64,000 bases of DNA from Poecilobothrus nobilitatus. Lineage: Eukaryota; Arthropoda; Insecta; Diptera; Dolichopodidae. A program made the position numbers and the translations under genes. How positions within the stretch are numbered: the first letter of the stretch is position 1; each line of letters begins with the position of its first letter. Location of the stretch: NCBI GenBank assembly GCA_947095535.1, contig OX352773.1, forward strand, positions 88,198,670 to 88,262,669. The letters are read 5' to 3'. The notes under the pieces are model-generated. The model was given only the letters and a program-made list of their open reading frames with translations, did no database searches and was not told where the DNA came from. This document shows, piece by piece, positions 1 to 12,096 of the stretch.

Positions 1-36
1 GGCCTTTCAAGAGCAATGTTTTGGGTTTCAACATCG
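1..36 (+). other. Candidate 3' end of a host exon (window-edge)
   Basis: The first 36 bases are clearly richer in G+C than what follows. They end in ATCG directly before GTGAGG, an acceptable insect 5' splice site. All three plus frames are open up to the donor; one reads PFKSNVLGFNI and looks protein-like. After the junction the sequence turns into AT-rich, stop-filled DNA. If real, this is the tail of a coding exon and the following tens of kilobases are intron. I do not recognise the protein, and only about 11 residues are visible, so the call rests on composition and the donor motif. Confidence 0.35.
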
Positions 37-3000
37 GTGAGGTCAATATATAATTTATAAATATGTATAATAATATCTTGTTAAATGATAAAAGAATACT
101 TGTATTACATCCATACGCGTAATGGAAAGATTCATTTTCCTCCCATAACCACACTCATAAGAGAAGAAAAGATATGTTCTTATCCCAATACATATTTAAA
201 CATTACCTATACCCACTTCTTTACTACAGTCAAAACTAAATACTGAAGAAAAGCCAGTATTTGGTTTTGGCTTTAACTTACGATCGCTGTATTTCATACC
301 CAGCTACCCGAATGGTAAAATTTATCAACTTCATCATACTTATTTGTATTTGTTATTTATAATAGTACAATTATATAGTACAATAGTACGATTTTCATCA
401 AATATTTGTAGGTACAAATTTATTCAATAATTTTATATTGTGGATGCAAAATAAAATTTTACCGACGCAACTTCAAAATTATAAAAATTTATGTTAAAAT
501 TAGCGAGATTTAGAAGTTATAACTCTTAAATTTGTTGTACCTGTATGTATGTATATACCATATATGTATATATGTTTTGGATATACATACATACCTATAT
601 GTAAATACACGATTTATAAAAGCCTAAATTTCTTCGTTTTTGATACTCTCGTACACTATTAATTAGTTATTATTTGTGAAATAACCTAAATTAATTTATG
701 TACCTCAATATATCCTTGGCTTTAAGTATGAATACTAGAAAATCTCAACCCAAGTCACAATAGACTAGGATGAGCTAGACCTATATAGTGAATCTATACA
801 ACACTCTCATTCTCCTCAAATCAGAACACTCAAATCTCTTTTTGAATTCCTTTCTCTATTCAGGGTGGTAAAGGGATAATGGCCAGTTAGAATGTAATAC
901 GCCCTACAGTATTCTTAGACACTTATAAGAAATTTTGTTTATACATATATACTATTCATTTAAATACATTTTTTTATAAATTATTTTAATATACTATTTT
1001 GCCTCTTACTATTAGAGATCAGTTTAACATTTCTCAGTTCTACATTACAAATATTCTTACTTAAAGAAAAAACTAACTTAAATTTATTTTTTAATATAAG
1101 TCTTGACATTTTTTAAGTAATTATTTATTTTTTTAAAAATCTTATATACCTAACTAGATATACATAATTGATCCCAATGGTTTACTTATTTAGAATAAAA
1201 TAAAATAAGCTACCATTTCTTATTTTAGAATAACATTTTCTTAATTTTTTTTTTTACTAGTAAAATTTTATATGAGATACAAAAATGGAATAAACCCTCT
1301 TCCCCGCCTTTCATCAATATTAATAAGTAACAAACATAAGTATATGTATGTATGTACAACAAACTCCATTTTTCCATTATTCTTACCATGATATCCCAAA
1401 GAAAAAAAAAATGTGTTTATTTTTTTTTATTACAGTTTCTCATCTCAACTTTTTAAATTGGTTTTTTTTTTCCTAAATCTATTGAATCCCTTTCTTAATT
1501 TTTGGACGTACATTGTACATATAGAGATAAAATAAAAATTATTTTTGGTCGTAAATGTCAACTCAAATTAAATTATTTCCAAAAAAAAAAAATTAAGCAA
1601 AATAAAAAGGAAAAAAAACAAAATTGAATCGAAACCATTAAAAATTAATTCTTAGGAACTTTGGGACTGGGTTAAAATAAAAATTAAAAATATGTTTTTA
1701 TTCTGTTCACCTGTCCTAAACTAGACAAAAATATACACATACTATAGGTTTATCCTTTATTCAAAAAATTTAACAGCTAATTTTTTTTTTCTTATTTTAG
1801 ACTAAAAACATCAATTTTTTTTTTTTTGTGATTCTTTCAAAATCATTAGATGTTTTTGGATGCATCTAGAAATATTGTAACATTCGCCGAATAATATTTA
1901 AAAAATAAAGATAAGAAAAAAAAAAAAGGCTATAAAAACTATATGAAAAGTAATATTCGTTGTTTTTCAACCCTAAGTTAGCTCTAAGCAATTTTAATTG
2001 TTTCTACATATACATACATATATCACATTTCTAGAAATAGTTATTAAAAAAATAAAAACGAGGGATTTTGATATCCATATCCATATAATGAACATATTTA
2101 ATACCATTTTAATACTAAACCATAACAATATTACTCACATATAATTATTATAAATTTGATTCATATTATTTATATTACATACATACATAAGTATGTATGT
2201 ACATTGGTACATATAATAATACAGTACAAACTGTACAAGTTGATCTTTTTATCTTATATAAATTAAAATAACTTAAGATACAATTTTAAATATAATTTCT
2301 TAAAGAATTTCTAAATAATTTAAAACAGAATTTTGTGAAGTAAAAAAATGTGGATTTAATGTGGTAATCAAATATTCCAAGTTAATTTAAGTTCTTAACT
2401 TATGTTATATGTATAACACATTTTGATTTGGAATCTTCTTAAATTACGAAGCCTTAGCGAAACACATATGTTATATAGTTCTAAGATCATACTCTTAAAA
2501 TAAAAAAAGTTATCAGCCTCTTGTTATTATAATATATCGCTCCATGCCAAATAACTAAATTAAATCAACAAAATTTGAATAATTTGCTTAGAAGATGAAA
2601 GACATGAATTGCTTAGAAGATAAAATTCAACTTTTGAACAATATACGTAACTGTAAACTTTTAATTTCTTTTAAACTTGCTTTAAAACCACTTCAAATCC
2701 GAATAAGAATCAATAAACAAAAATAAGAATTTTAAAAACTGATTTTGCTTTGAAATCCTAACAGTTTCTTTCATCATACTTTAATACTTCTTCAGCAATA
2801 CGTGCGAAGTGGTATGTTCTCAATTATATTATCAAGCAATTGAGCATAATTTGATTAATATGCATCTTAACAAAAATTGACATAATGGGAGCTGTGTATT
2901 GTGTACGTATATACCGAAATTGATAAAGATTGACAATATAATTGACAAAATGTCACTTTAGGTAAATGCAGATTTAATTTTAAATTAACGTGAATAAATT

Positions 3001-3088
3001 TGAAACTAATTGTCCATATGATTATAGAAATATCAATTTTGTTTAAACATATTATAATAACTTAACTAAGAATTCCGTCTTAAAAATG

Positions 3089-3150
3089 ATTATTTAAAGG
3101 ACTTTCTAAAAGGTACCATGATAGGTATTATTTAAAGGACTTTTTAAAAG
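3089..3150. repeat. Short direct repeat, 38-bp period
   Basis: A 24-bp unit, ATTATTTAAAGGACTTTCTA followed by AAAG, at 3089-3112 recurs at 3127-3150 with one C-to-T change. It looks like a local tandem duplication. Confidence 0.75.
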
Positions 3151-5656
3151 ATATTAAATAAGTATTATGATGCTACTAAAAGAAAATAATTCAAAAAGCT
3201 ATGCAAATCAAATGTGTACTGAATACAAGCGAAGTAGAACAAAGAGGAACTTACCCATACAACTTCTAATGCTTATACTTACTGCTAAAAAATAATATTT
3301 CATATTTCTTTCTATTTGATAAATTTTTGACCAACTTCTACTGTATATGCAACGTAAGTAAATATGTATGTACATATATATACATATATATATATACATA
3401 AAATAGTTTTTAGAAAACAAAAAAACTATAAACATAATAATGCACCCCATTTTGTTCTTAAAATAGAAAAAGAAAAAAAAGGATATCATACATATTTAAC
3501 ACAGCCAATTAGAAATTTTCATTATGTAACAAGAGAAGAAAAGAGAAAACAAAAAAAAAATATGTGAAAAAAGAAATCCTGTCATAAAAATATTGTTTTG
3601 TTCTTTTTTTTTTTTATTTTAGGCGACATATTTTAGTCCTTATACAAAAAAAAATTTAATGTTCTATACTTACTTACATATCTACAAACATATACTATAG
3701 ATAAAGTACATAAATATATTAAAAAGAGATATTTTCTTGTTATTTTTTTTTTTTTTTTTACTGTAAAATAACAGATTTTTCTGTCATAAAAATTTTTTTG
3801 TTCTCTTTTTCTTATTCTTTTTTTTTAAATTAAGAAAAACACGGAAAATTATTTTCACTTTCAATACAACAAACAATAACAAATATTTTCTTTATACTGT
3901 ACCATCACGATCAATCAACATTAATATCATCATCATAATCAATTTTACTTAATATCATAAAAATAAATTTGTTTGGTTTAGTTAAATTGAACTGCAACAG
4001 CAACAAGCAATAAAAGCAACAAACAAACAAAAAAAAAAACAAAATTAAATATTTAAAAATGTAGAACAAGAAAATGAACAGCAAGGTAGGTTAGGTTTAT
4101 AATGTATGTATGTACATAATATTATATATACATAATTCATTCTATCCGCAGTTTTATTTAAATACATTTATAAATGTATATATACTAGTCACTTATACTA
4201 CTCTACTACTAGTAAGTTTAAGATACTATACTTTAGTTTCTCAGAGATTCTACAATTTACATTTACTATTTAGATTTACATATTTGATTTCATTCCATTT
4301 TATTTCATTTCACCCCGCCGCGAAAGAACACTTTAATAAAAAAAAAAAAAAAATTTTATATATTTTCTTTCTCTTTCTCCCTCTTAATTTAAAAGAAGAT
4401 ATTTATAATAATGTAACCATATAACACTAAAAACAACAACACAATTTGATATTAAAATATAAATGGTTGTTCGTATGGTGGTATGGTGGTTCTGGTTGAC
4501 GTTGAATATATATATGGTGTGGACTGTGGATGCAATGCAATGCAATAAAATATGAAATCTATTATACTCAACCGCTTTATTATTTTATTTCTCTAAAAAA
4601 AAAAAAAAAAAAAAATTAAAACATAAAAGGAAAAAAACACTAAAATAAAAAAAGAAGAGGGAAAAGGAAATATGTGCATTAAAAAAAAAAAAAACAGAAA
4701 TAAAATTAAATACAGAACAGTAGAACAGTTAACAGTTTTTAACAGTATGTAATGTATATATAGAAAAAGACAAATATGTCAAATAATAATATGAGTAATG
4801 AATGGATAAGGGGTGTGTAACGTTAGAGAAGGTATGATGATGATAAGTGAGTGAACTAGTGAGTGAATGACTGAATGATGAAAATAAAATAAAAAAAAAT
4901 AATAAAAATAAAGAAAAGGAATAAGTTGTACATACATACATTTTTTTTTTGAATTTTGAAAGTTGTTTCACTATTGCTAGCAGCAGCAACAACTTCTTCT
5001 TATAAAATTTCAATTTTTCATGCTGTTCTTGCATTAAAAAAAAAAAAATAATAAAAATACGTATGTATGTATGTACCTATATATACTTTCAATGCACTTA
5101 ATATTTATGGTAATGATATTATTGATGAGATGATGTTGATATTGATAAAATAGTATGGAATGATGTTTTTATGATTTAATATTTTATTTTGTTTAGTTTT
5201 TCAATACATTTAGTTATTTTATTAGGTACAACATATGTATGTATGTATGTATGAATAGATATTGTATAAATTATACAATTACATTTTCTTTAAACACACA
5301 TCCTTATACATATGTACATAAATATGTACACATATATATACACCTATAAAGAAAAATATTAAATATTTTCTAGTAAAAAAAAAAATGGAATAAAAATGGG
5401 TTATATTCTTCATTTATGAACGTTTTAAATTTCTATTTTCAAATGTTTGCAACGCCCGATTCTGATTTTAAACGAGGAACATACCTACATATTTTAGGTA
5501 TAAAAATATAAGTACCTACTAACTATTACCAGATATTACATTAAATAGAAATCAACGGTAAATCATAGAAATTCAGACACGATAATGAAATAATAGGTAT
5601 TGTCTTTTTTTTCATTTACCTATGTTTGTAGGTATGTATGTATATGTAACCTAACT

Positions 5657-5697
5657 TATGATTAAGGTCTTCTTAAGGTCTTCTATGGTCTTCTTTT
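5657..5697. repeat. Degenerate tandem GGTCTTCT repeat
   Basis: The core AAGGTCTTCT is repeated three times with small changes (AAGGTCTTCTTA, AGGTCTTCTAT, GGTCTTCTTTT). This is a small local tandem array with no associated gene. Confidence 0.6.
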
Positions 5698-5829
5698 GTT
5701 ATCAGACTTTAATAAGCTAAATAATGAAATTAAGCCGAACGTTAGAAATTTGGACTCAAAACATATCACATAATATTTTTGTTGGTTTACTTTCATTTGA
5801 CGAAAGATTAGTATTAATACATATGTATG

Positions 5830-5921
5830 TATGGATATGTACCTACTTATTTGTACATATTTATAGCCTCATGGATATGGATATGTACCTTTATGTATGT
5901 ACATATTTATAGCCTCATGAA
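5830..5921. repeat. Two-copy direct repeat, about 43-bp period
   Basis: The string GTACATATTTATAGCCTCAT occurs twice, each time preceded by a GGATATGTACCT-type segment. The two copies lie side by side and indicate a recent local duplication. Confidence 0.75.
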
Positions 5922-6451
5922 ATTAAAGAAGTACTATTTGACAAAATTTGTAAGACCAAAAGATGTAGTACATATTTAAATTAAAAATTTAATACAAAAA
6001 TACATAATTTCGCGATTCTAACTTACAAAAGAACTCGTAGGTACACTCTACAAAATATATTGGTATTATAAGTCTTAATTGGTACATATATTATAGGTAT
6101 ATGGTATTTATGGCATAATGTGACAGTTAAGAAATGAATGGCACAAGAAGTAGTAAATAAAATATGTAAAATACTAAGCATATGGTAGTCTGCAAGTCAC
6201 AAAAAATTATTTATAAAACTTTTTTTTTTAATATTGGTGCCTATTGTATGAAAGATGGTACCTAGATTTTTTTTTAATATAAACATAAACTATAACGTTT
6301 CATGATTCAAGTCTAATACAAATAATTAAATAAATTTGTTTGTTTACAACATCGTAGGAACTTAGGTTTAACTTTTTAAAAAATTCTCAAAAATGGAGCT
6401 TTTCCATTGTAACATCGTTGAACAGTATATAAATACACTTATTACTAATGT

Positions 6452-6546
6452 GGAATCCTATTATATGTCAATTCAGATCAAATAAAATTCCTAAAATCAA
6501 TTCCTATATGGGAATCCTATTATATGTCAATTCAGATCAAATAAAA
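6452..6546. repeat. Two-copy direct repeat, 59-bp period
   Basis: A 36-bp segment beginning GGAATCCTATTATATGTCAA at 6452-6487 is repeated exactly at 6511-6546. A 23-bp spacer separates the copies. The perfect identity suggests a recent duplication or an assembly artefact. Confidence 0.85.
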
Positions 6547-7740
6547 TACTTTACAAATTGTAGTTTAGAAAAAATATTTAGGTAGTTAATTTTAATTTTT
6601 TTTTTTAACAACGAATTCTATTTATGCGATGAAATTGACATGTAAACTAACTTTTACATTTAATAAAACTTAGTTTTTAACTAATCTTTACTTTTTTACT
6701 TTGTTTTAAAATTAATTAATTATTTTGAAATTAGAATGTATGTATGTATATATTTTTTTGAAAGTCAAAATTACAAAAAAAAAATTTTATTACACATGAC
6801 AATAATTACAAAACTTATAAATCCTTCAAAAGATGTTCAATACAAAAAAAAAAAAAAAACGATCGAGTTCAATTTAAAAAAAATGATATACTCTGATGTA
6901 TGTCCATATGTTAATGTACATATATATATATACATACATATTTGGAAATCCAATTTGTTATCATTTAATAAATGTCAACGATAAGAAAATTTTTATATTT
7001 AGAAGGTACTTCGAAAATTTGAATTCAAATGACCCAAATTTAATAAAATAAAAAAAAAGAATAAAAATAAAAAACTAAATAAAATTTCACAATTTATGTC
7101 GGTAAAAAATGTGCTTGTAATTTTGTATATACATAATATGTATGTATGTATGTACCTACGTATTTATATTTTTTGTTCAAAAAATATTAAATTTTTTTAT
7201 TTTAATTTTTCTTTTAATTTTTTATTTTTATATTTATTGGATGCGATATTCGGTAAAAATTTGAATATATTATGTATGTATGAATGTATATAGTATGTTT
7301 GTTTAATATTTAGAGTTTTTTTTTTATAGGTATATAAAGTAAAAACCAGCAGTTTCTTAAGCATTTAATAAGTAGATATTTTTTTTTTAAAGGCTAAATT
7401 TGAAACTAGAAATATTTTGAGGTATGTGCCGACTTAAGGCCTAATTATTAGTAAAATTATTTTTATTTATCTATTATTATATACATACCTATATATATTT
7501 CTATTACAATTTATATTATTATAAACCTAACTTCTTTGTCAAAAACATTGCGATCACACACAACATTTTGAGTTCATAACAAAAGACTTAAATTAACCCG
7601 TTTAAATGTTGAACAATATTGGAGACCATTTATAAATTCATTGCATTTAAAAAAGCGAACATTTTCTGATGTATTGGAGAAGAAAATATGGAAAATATAA
7701 TAAAAGGAGTTCTTAATATAGTTTAACCTTATATATTATG

Positions 7741-7744
7741 TACA

Positions 7745-7775
<31 letters not shown>
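7741..7775. repeat. (TACA)n microsatellite
   Basis: An uninterrupted TACATACATA run of about eight units, grading into TATATATA. It is the longest pure example of the tetranucleotide that is scattered across the whole window. Confidence 0.9.
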
Positions 7776-7780
<5 letters not shown>

Positions 7781-9704
7781 TTATTTTATTACATATTATC
7801 ATATTATATTGCGAGATCATTATTACCATTGTTAAAAAGTTAAAAATCTGTTAGTTTATTACAATTACAAAATTTTTCTGAGTTAAGACTGATGATAATA
7901 TCAAATACAATCCAATAATTATCAAGGACTAAATAATGTTAAACGGAAAAGGAAATAATATTGAAATTTATGAAAAAAAAAACATGTATGTTTTATCTAT
8001 CTGATACTTTATCTTTTCAATAGAAGTTCATCATTCACGTGCATGAAGATAAGTTACATTTATAGTTTTCAATATGTATGTAGGTGGATTGGATTGTGCT
8101 AGACATTTCCTTAAAAATGTTTGCATTATAAAGTGCATTTAAATATTACTAACTCAAATATATGCATATTGCATATAGTAACATTTTTTATTTAATATGA
8201 CAATAATGTAGAATATATACATACATATATACATATGTATGTATTAAAATTACTATATTAAAAATTACTATAAGCTAAGATTAAAATTGGGAGGAACAGT
8301 CTAAAATCTAAATTGGATGTCTGTAGAGTAAAAAAGGATTTTGTAAAAATAATTAATATAAAGTAAAAAATATTAAAGGGTTAATTATTGAAAGTTAATA
8401 TTAAGGATAAGGACATACAGGAAAAGATATGAGAAAAATAAAGGTTTACTGCAATATATGTAGGTATATGTTCTATATACCTATTTAATTATAAAATTTG
8501 AATCATTACATATACATAAGTATGTATTATGTCAAAGTTTGGAATGTTTTTTTTTGTATGATTTGTTATTTATTAATGCATTTGGCAATAGATAAATATT
8601 AATTTACCAGATATTAGGTATATACCAAAATATCAAATTAGTTGGGCCCTTTACCTTTTTCTTTCAAGTGTAGACCAATTTTTTAAAGTAAATATGTATG
8701 TACCTATTATATATAAGTAGATATGTATATGTATATAAATATAGGTAACTTATTCTGCTAGATCTACTTAAAAACATTTTTATAGGTACCTACAATATAA
8801 AGTTTTTTTTTTGTTAAAAAACTTAGATACATATTTTTTTAAATCAAAATAAAATAACAATTGCACATTTTTTTTTTTTTTTAATTTGTTAAACATAAAA
8901 ATAATAAAAAAGCTTTTATTAAATCACCTGAGTTCCTGAGTTATTTTGTTTTTTTATTATTATTAGCTTTATTTTTACCTTTACAACTTCTTTATGTGCA
9001 TTTTTTCTTTAAAGGAAATCAAATTAAAAGTTAATTTATTGCAATGTCAAATTACTTGCTGCTTTTTTATATGCTACATACACATCCATACGTAAAATAC
9101 TTGTTTAAATTTTCTATGATCTTGTATTAATACATATCCACTTATATATTATTATGTACATATCGTACTTATTTATGTACATATCGTACAATAATTTAGT
9201 ATATAATGTAGTATGTACATACATATGTATATGCATTGTGCATTCTAAAAAAAACTAAAAATTTCATAATTTCCCAAGCCACAAAAGAACAATTAATAAG
9301 AAAAACAAAAAAATTATATAACAAAAATGAAAAAAAAAAAAACGAAGAAAAAACAACATACAAGAGTCTCATTTCAACAAACGAAACAAATGATCTTTAT
9401 CTACCAAGTTTCTAATCTATACACAGTTTTTAACTTCTATCTTTTTACACATTTTTTTTATTTTCTAGGATGTAGGTTAAAATGTCTACCAAAAAAAAAA
9501 AAAAAATAAATAAATAAATAAATAAAAAAAATTGCAATAAAAACGGCAGCAGCAATGAAAAACAACAACAATAACAAAAATTAATATTGCAAATTGCAAT
9601 ATATTGCATCAAAGATAATGAAAAAAAAAAAAAAAATAAGTAAAACAAAACAAAAAATAATATTGCACACATTGCAATTCTATTACTACTTTTCTATATT
9701 AATG

Positions 9705-9725
9705 TACTACTACTACTACTACTAC
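9705..9725. repeat. (TAC)7 microsatellite
   Basis: Seven perfect TAC triplets followed by GAGTACTATTACTACTACTA, a decayed continuation. The surrounding minus frame gives only a serine-rich low-complexity peptide. Confidence 0.9.
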
Positions 9726-10435
9726 GAGTACTATTACTACTACTAATTCTATTTATTACTTTTGCTGCTTTACTATTTTTAATATAATATTTAATATTTT
9801 CTTTTTGTTTTTTTTTTTTAATATATAAATTAGCAATAAATAAGTAAATATTTAAGTAATTTTTTTTTTTAGTAGGTATACCACGAAATAAATAGAAAAT
9901 AAGAGTGCTTTGTAGTTGTTTTTCTTTTATGTTTATAATTTTAAAGAAAAAAGAAAAAAAAATTTTTAAATTTGGACAGAACAAAGCACATTTTTAAAAT
10001 AATGAATGCATACATGGTTTCTTTTTTTATTATTATTAATTTTTCTTTTGTTATTGTTTTTTTTCTTTTTTTTTTTTTTTTCGATATTTTTCTTTATTTT
10101 TTCAAACCATAAATACCAAATATCGCCTACACTTAAATTGTAAATATTATTAGTTTCAGTTGCGCGATTATAAAATTTATTAAACACATAAAAACCAAAG
10201 AAAAATTAAAATAACAGAAAAATTGTGAAGAAATCATTTATTAGTAAGTTATATCTGTAGGATAATTTAGAAGTTATAGTTTTTTAGGTGAATATTCAAT
10301 ATCCAGAATATATAATATTATGATGTACATACTGGTATCTAATAAAGTTAATATGTACTAAGTAGATATGTAATATAGGGTATGAGGGAATGGAATATAA
10401 CAAGTTCTAATCAAATTGTTTACAAGAAAAGCTTA

Positions 10436-10484
10436 TTGCTGCTGTACATTTTCCATTACTTTAGTGGAAAATGTACAGCAGCAA
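10436..10484. repeat. Perfect 20-bp inverted repeat (hairpin)
   Basis: TTGCTGCTGTACATTTTCCA at 10436-10455 and its exact reverse complement at 10465-10484 flank a 9-base loop (TTACTTTAG). A 20/20 stem containing CTGCTGTAC is very unlikely by chance in DNA this AT-rich. The stem stops abruptly on both sides. It could be a short foldback, a replication-slippage palindrome, or a transcribed hairpin; it is shorter than a normal animal pre-miRNA. Confidence 0.9.
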
Positions 10485-10860
10485 ATAAAATTCAGATGTA
10501 GGTGCATAAAAGAAAAGAAATATGTTCTAATTATATATTTTATATGTAATTACCTACTTGAAATAAAAGATTTAGATCAGATATGTATTTAGAAACTAAA
10601 GAAAATGTATAAGAAGTAAGTATAACAAAACAGTATATAGTTATATACAATCAAAAGTTTTTAAAGACGTAACATACATTTTCAAAAAGACAATAATATC
10701 ATAGAATTTTTAATTTTTTTATTTTTATATGAAGAAAACTAAGAGAAATATTAGAGACGCTTTCTTCAATCTTCTAATAAAGGTTTGCGTTTAAAATTTT
10801 GTATTTTAATTTTGAAAAATGTACATAAATTTAATTTATTGATCCTATGTGGCACTTAAA

Positions 10861-11214
10861 CGGGCACGAATACAAAATTTGTTCTATAGTATAACTTGTT
10901 CATATATTATTAAAGATCTAGCATACACCTTTGAAAATTTTAAGTTTCCATGTTCAGAAAATACGGTGACACAAAATTTTTGCAAAATATTTGTCCAACA
11001 TAACGGTTAATTTTTTCGAAGTCGAATTACAATTCGTGATATAAATTTGTCTTTTTAGATATTATTAGATTTGTGTTTTTCTAAAATTTTTTTTTATTAC
11101 TAATGGTATAGAAGTTTTGTAAACAGACAGACGAACAAATTAGAACATTTTTTTCGAAAGCGTGCTTAAAAGGCGGGAAAAAAGAGTAGGAAAACTATTT
11201 AGTCGCTTTCAAAA
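10861..11214 (-). repeat. Inverted fragment beside copy A of the GCACATTTCC family
   Basis: Bases 11106-11149 read, on the minus strand, as the GTTCGTCTGTCTGTTTACAA AACTTCTA segment found near the left end of the direct copies at 11256-11310, 36470-36520 and 55510-55550. It therefore lies head-to-head with copy A, about 110 bp away. The rest (10861-11105) has lost clear similarity apart from TAACGGTTAATTTT-like strings on the opposite strand. The arrangement is palindromic and could extrude. Confidence 0.55.
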
Positions 11215-12096
11215 GCTTTTTAGCACATTTCCAAAAAAATTTTAAAAAAATGTGCCTATTAGTTTTACTCTGTCCGTCCGTTCGTCTTTTTACAAAACTT
11301 GTACACCGTTGCAGATAGAGAAAAAAATTTTAGCCACGTGTAGGTCTCATAAAAAAATTAATGTTGTAGAACAACTTTTTCATGTGGCCCCCTCCATTAC
11401 GAACCTACAGCCCCTCAAACTTTGAAAAAGACCTATTTTTAAATGCGTATATCTCATGTTCTGTTTAACGTTTTTTCAATCTGAAAACACCATTCGTCAG
11501 GAATTTTCTTTACCTTTCTAAGTCAATATCAAAATTTGTAGAACTATTTTAAATTTAGTATTTAAATTTACTGTTATGTAAAAATTAAATTTTGCATTAT
11601 TTTTTGTATCTTATTAACTCCTGCACGCGTTTAGATATAGATTAAAATTTCAAGAGAAGAAAGAACTTTTAGAATTAGTATAAGTTTCCTGAGAAAATTT
11701 TTTTTGGACCCCTCACTGTTTATGAATTATTAGGGCTCAAAAATTGCAAATTTGCTATTTTTAAACACCTGTAACTTGTGCACCCGTACACAATTTTTTT
11801 CGACAAGATATAAAAATTAAAGCTCCAGCAATATATTTTTACGTATGTTAACGGTTTTTTTTAGTTGTGTAGGGTTACGAAGTTACAGCTCCTCAAAATT
11901 GCAAAAAAGTTTTATTTTCAGATGTATATATCTCAGGCTCTGCAAGGTAGTTTTGGAATGTAAAACACTAAAAGACCGGAAATTTTCTTACCTCTATAAA
12001 ACAATATCAAAATTATGAAATATTTTGTAATTTACTATTTAAATTTACCGTTATGTGAAAACATTCAGTAATGTATTACATTCTGCCTTGTTTAAA
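11215..12096 (+). mobile_element. Dispersed non-coding element family, copy A
   Basis: The copy begins GCTTTTTAGCACATTTCC, followed by ATGTGCCTATTAGTTTTACT and CTGTCCGTCCGTTCGTC. It runs through blocks shared with the other copies (GTAGAACAACTTTTTCATGT; CAGCCCCTCAAACTTTGAAA; AAGAACTTTTAGAATTAGTA; CACCTGTAACTTGTGCACCC; TTAAAGCTCCAGCAATATAT) and ends near TTCTGCCTTGTTT. The left end contains an 8-bp hairpin, GCACATTT/AAATGTGC (11223-11255). No open frame survives. Blocks such as the ACAGC(C/T)CCTCAAA segment recur inside the element about 480 bp apart, so it contains an old internal duplication. It is probably a non-autonomous DNA transposon, but I cannot name the superfamily. Confidence 0.7.

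Larger units (their letters stand above)
37..10435. other. AT-rich non-coding stretch
   Basis: No convincing gene. It holds poly-A and poly-T tracts and many TATG/CATA runs, often arranged as palindromes of the ACATATGT type (for example near 540-600, 2180-2215, 3360-3405, 5230-5255, 8215-8245 and 9205-9235). It also holds the short direct repeats listed separately. Frames near 4729-5034 (minus) and 4110-4424 (plus) encode only low-complexity K/F/Y/S-rich peptides and are treated as chance. Bases 780-900 are slightly less AT-rich but contain no open frame or recognisable motif. Confidence 0.6.

Noticed and set aside
4083..4100. TTAGG-type telomeric repeat (GGTTAGGTT)
   Set aside because: Only about two units, and Diptera generally lack TTAGG telomeres; chance.
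4729..5034. 101-codon minus-strand ORF with a hydrophobic, serine-rich segment
   Set aside because: It is low-complexity (LLLFFFILFSSFSHS type) and created by simple repeats on the other strand; no supporting evidence.
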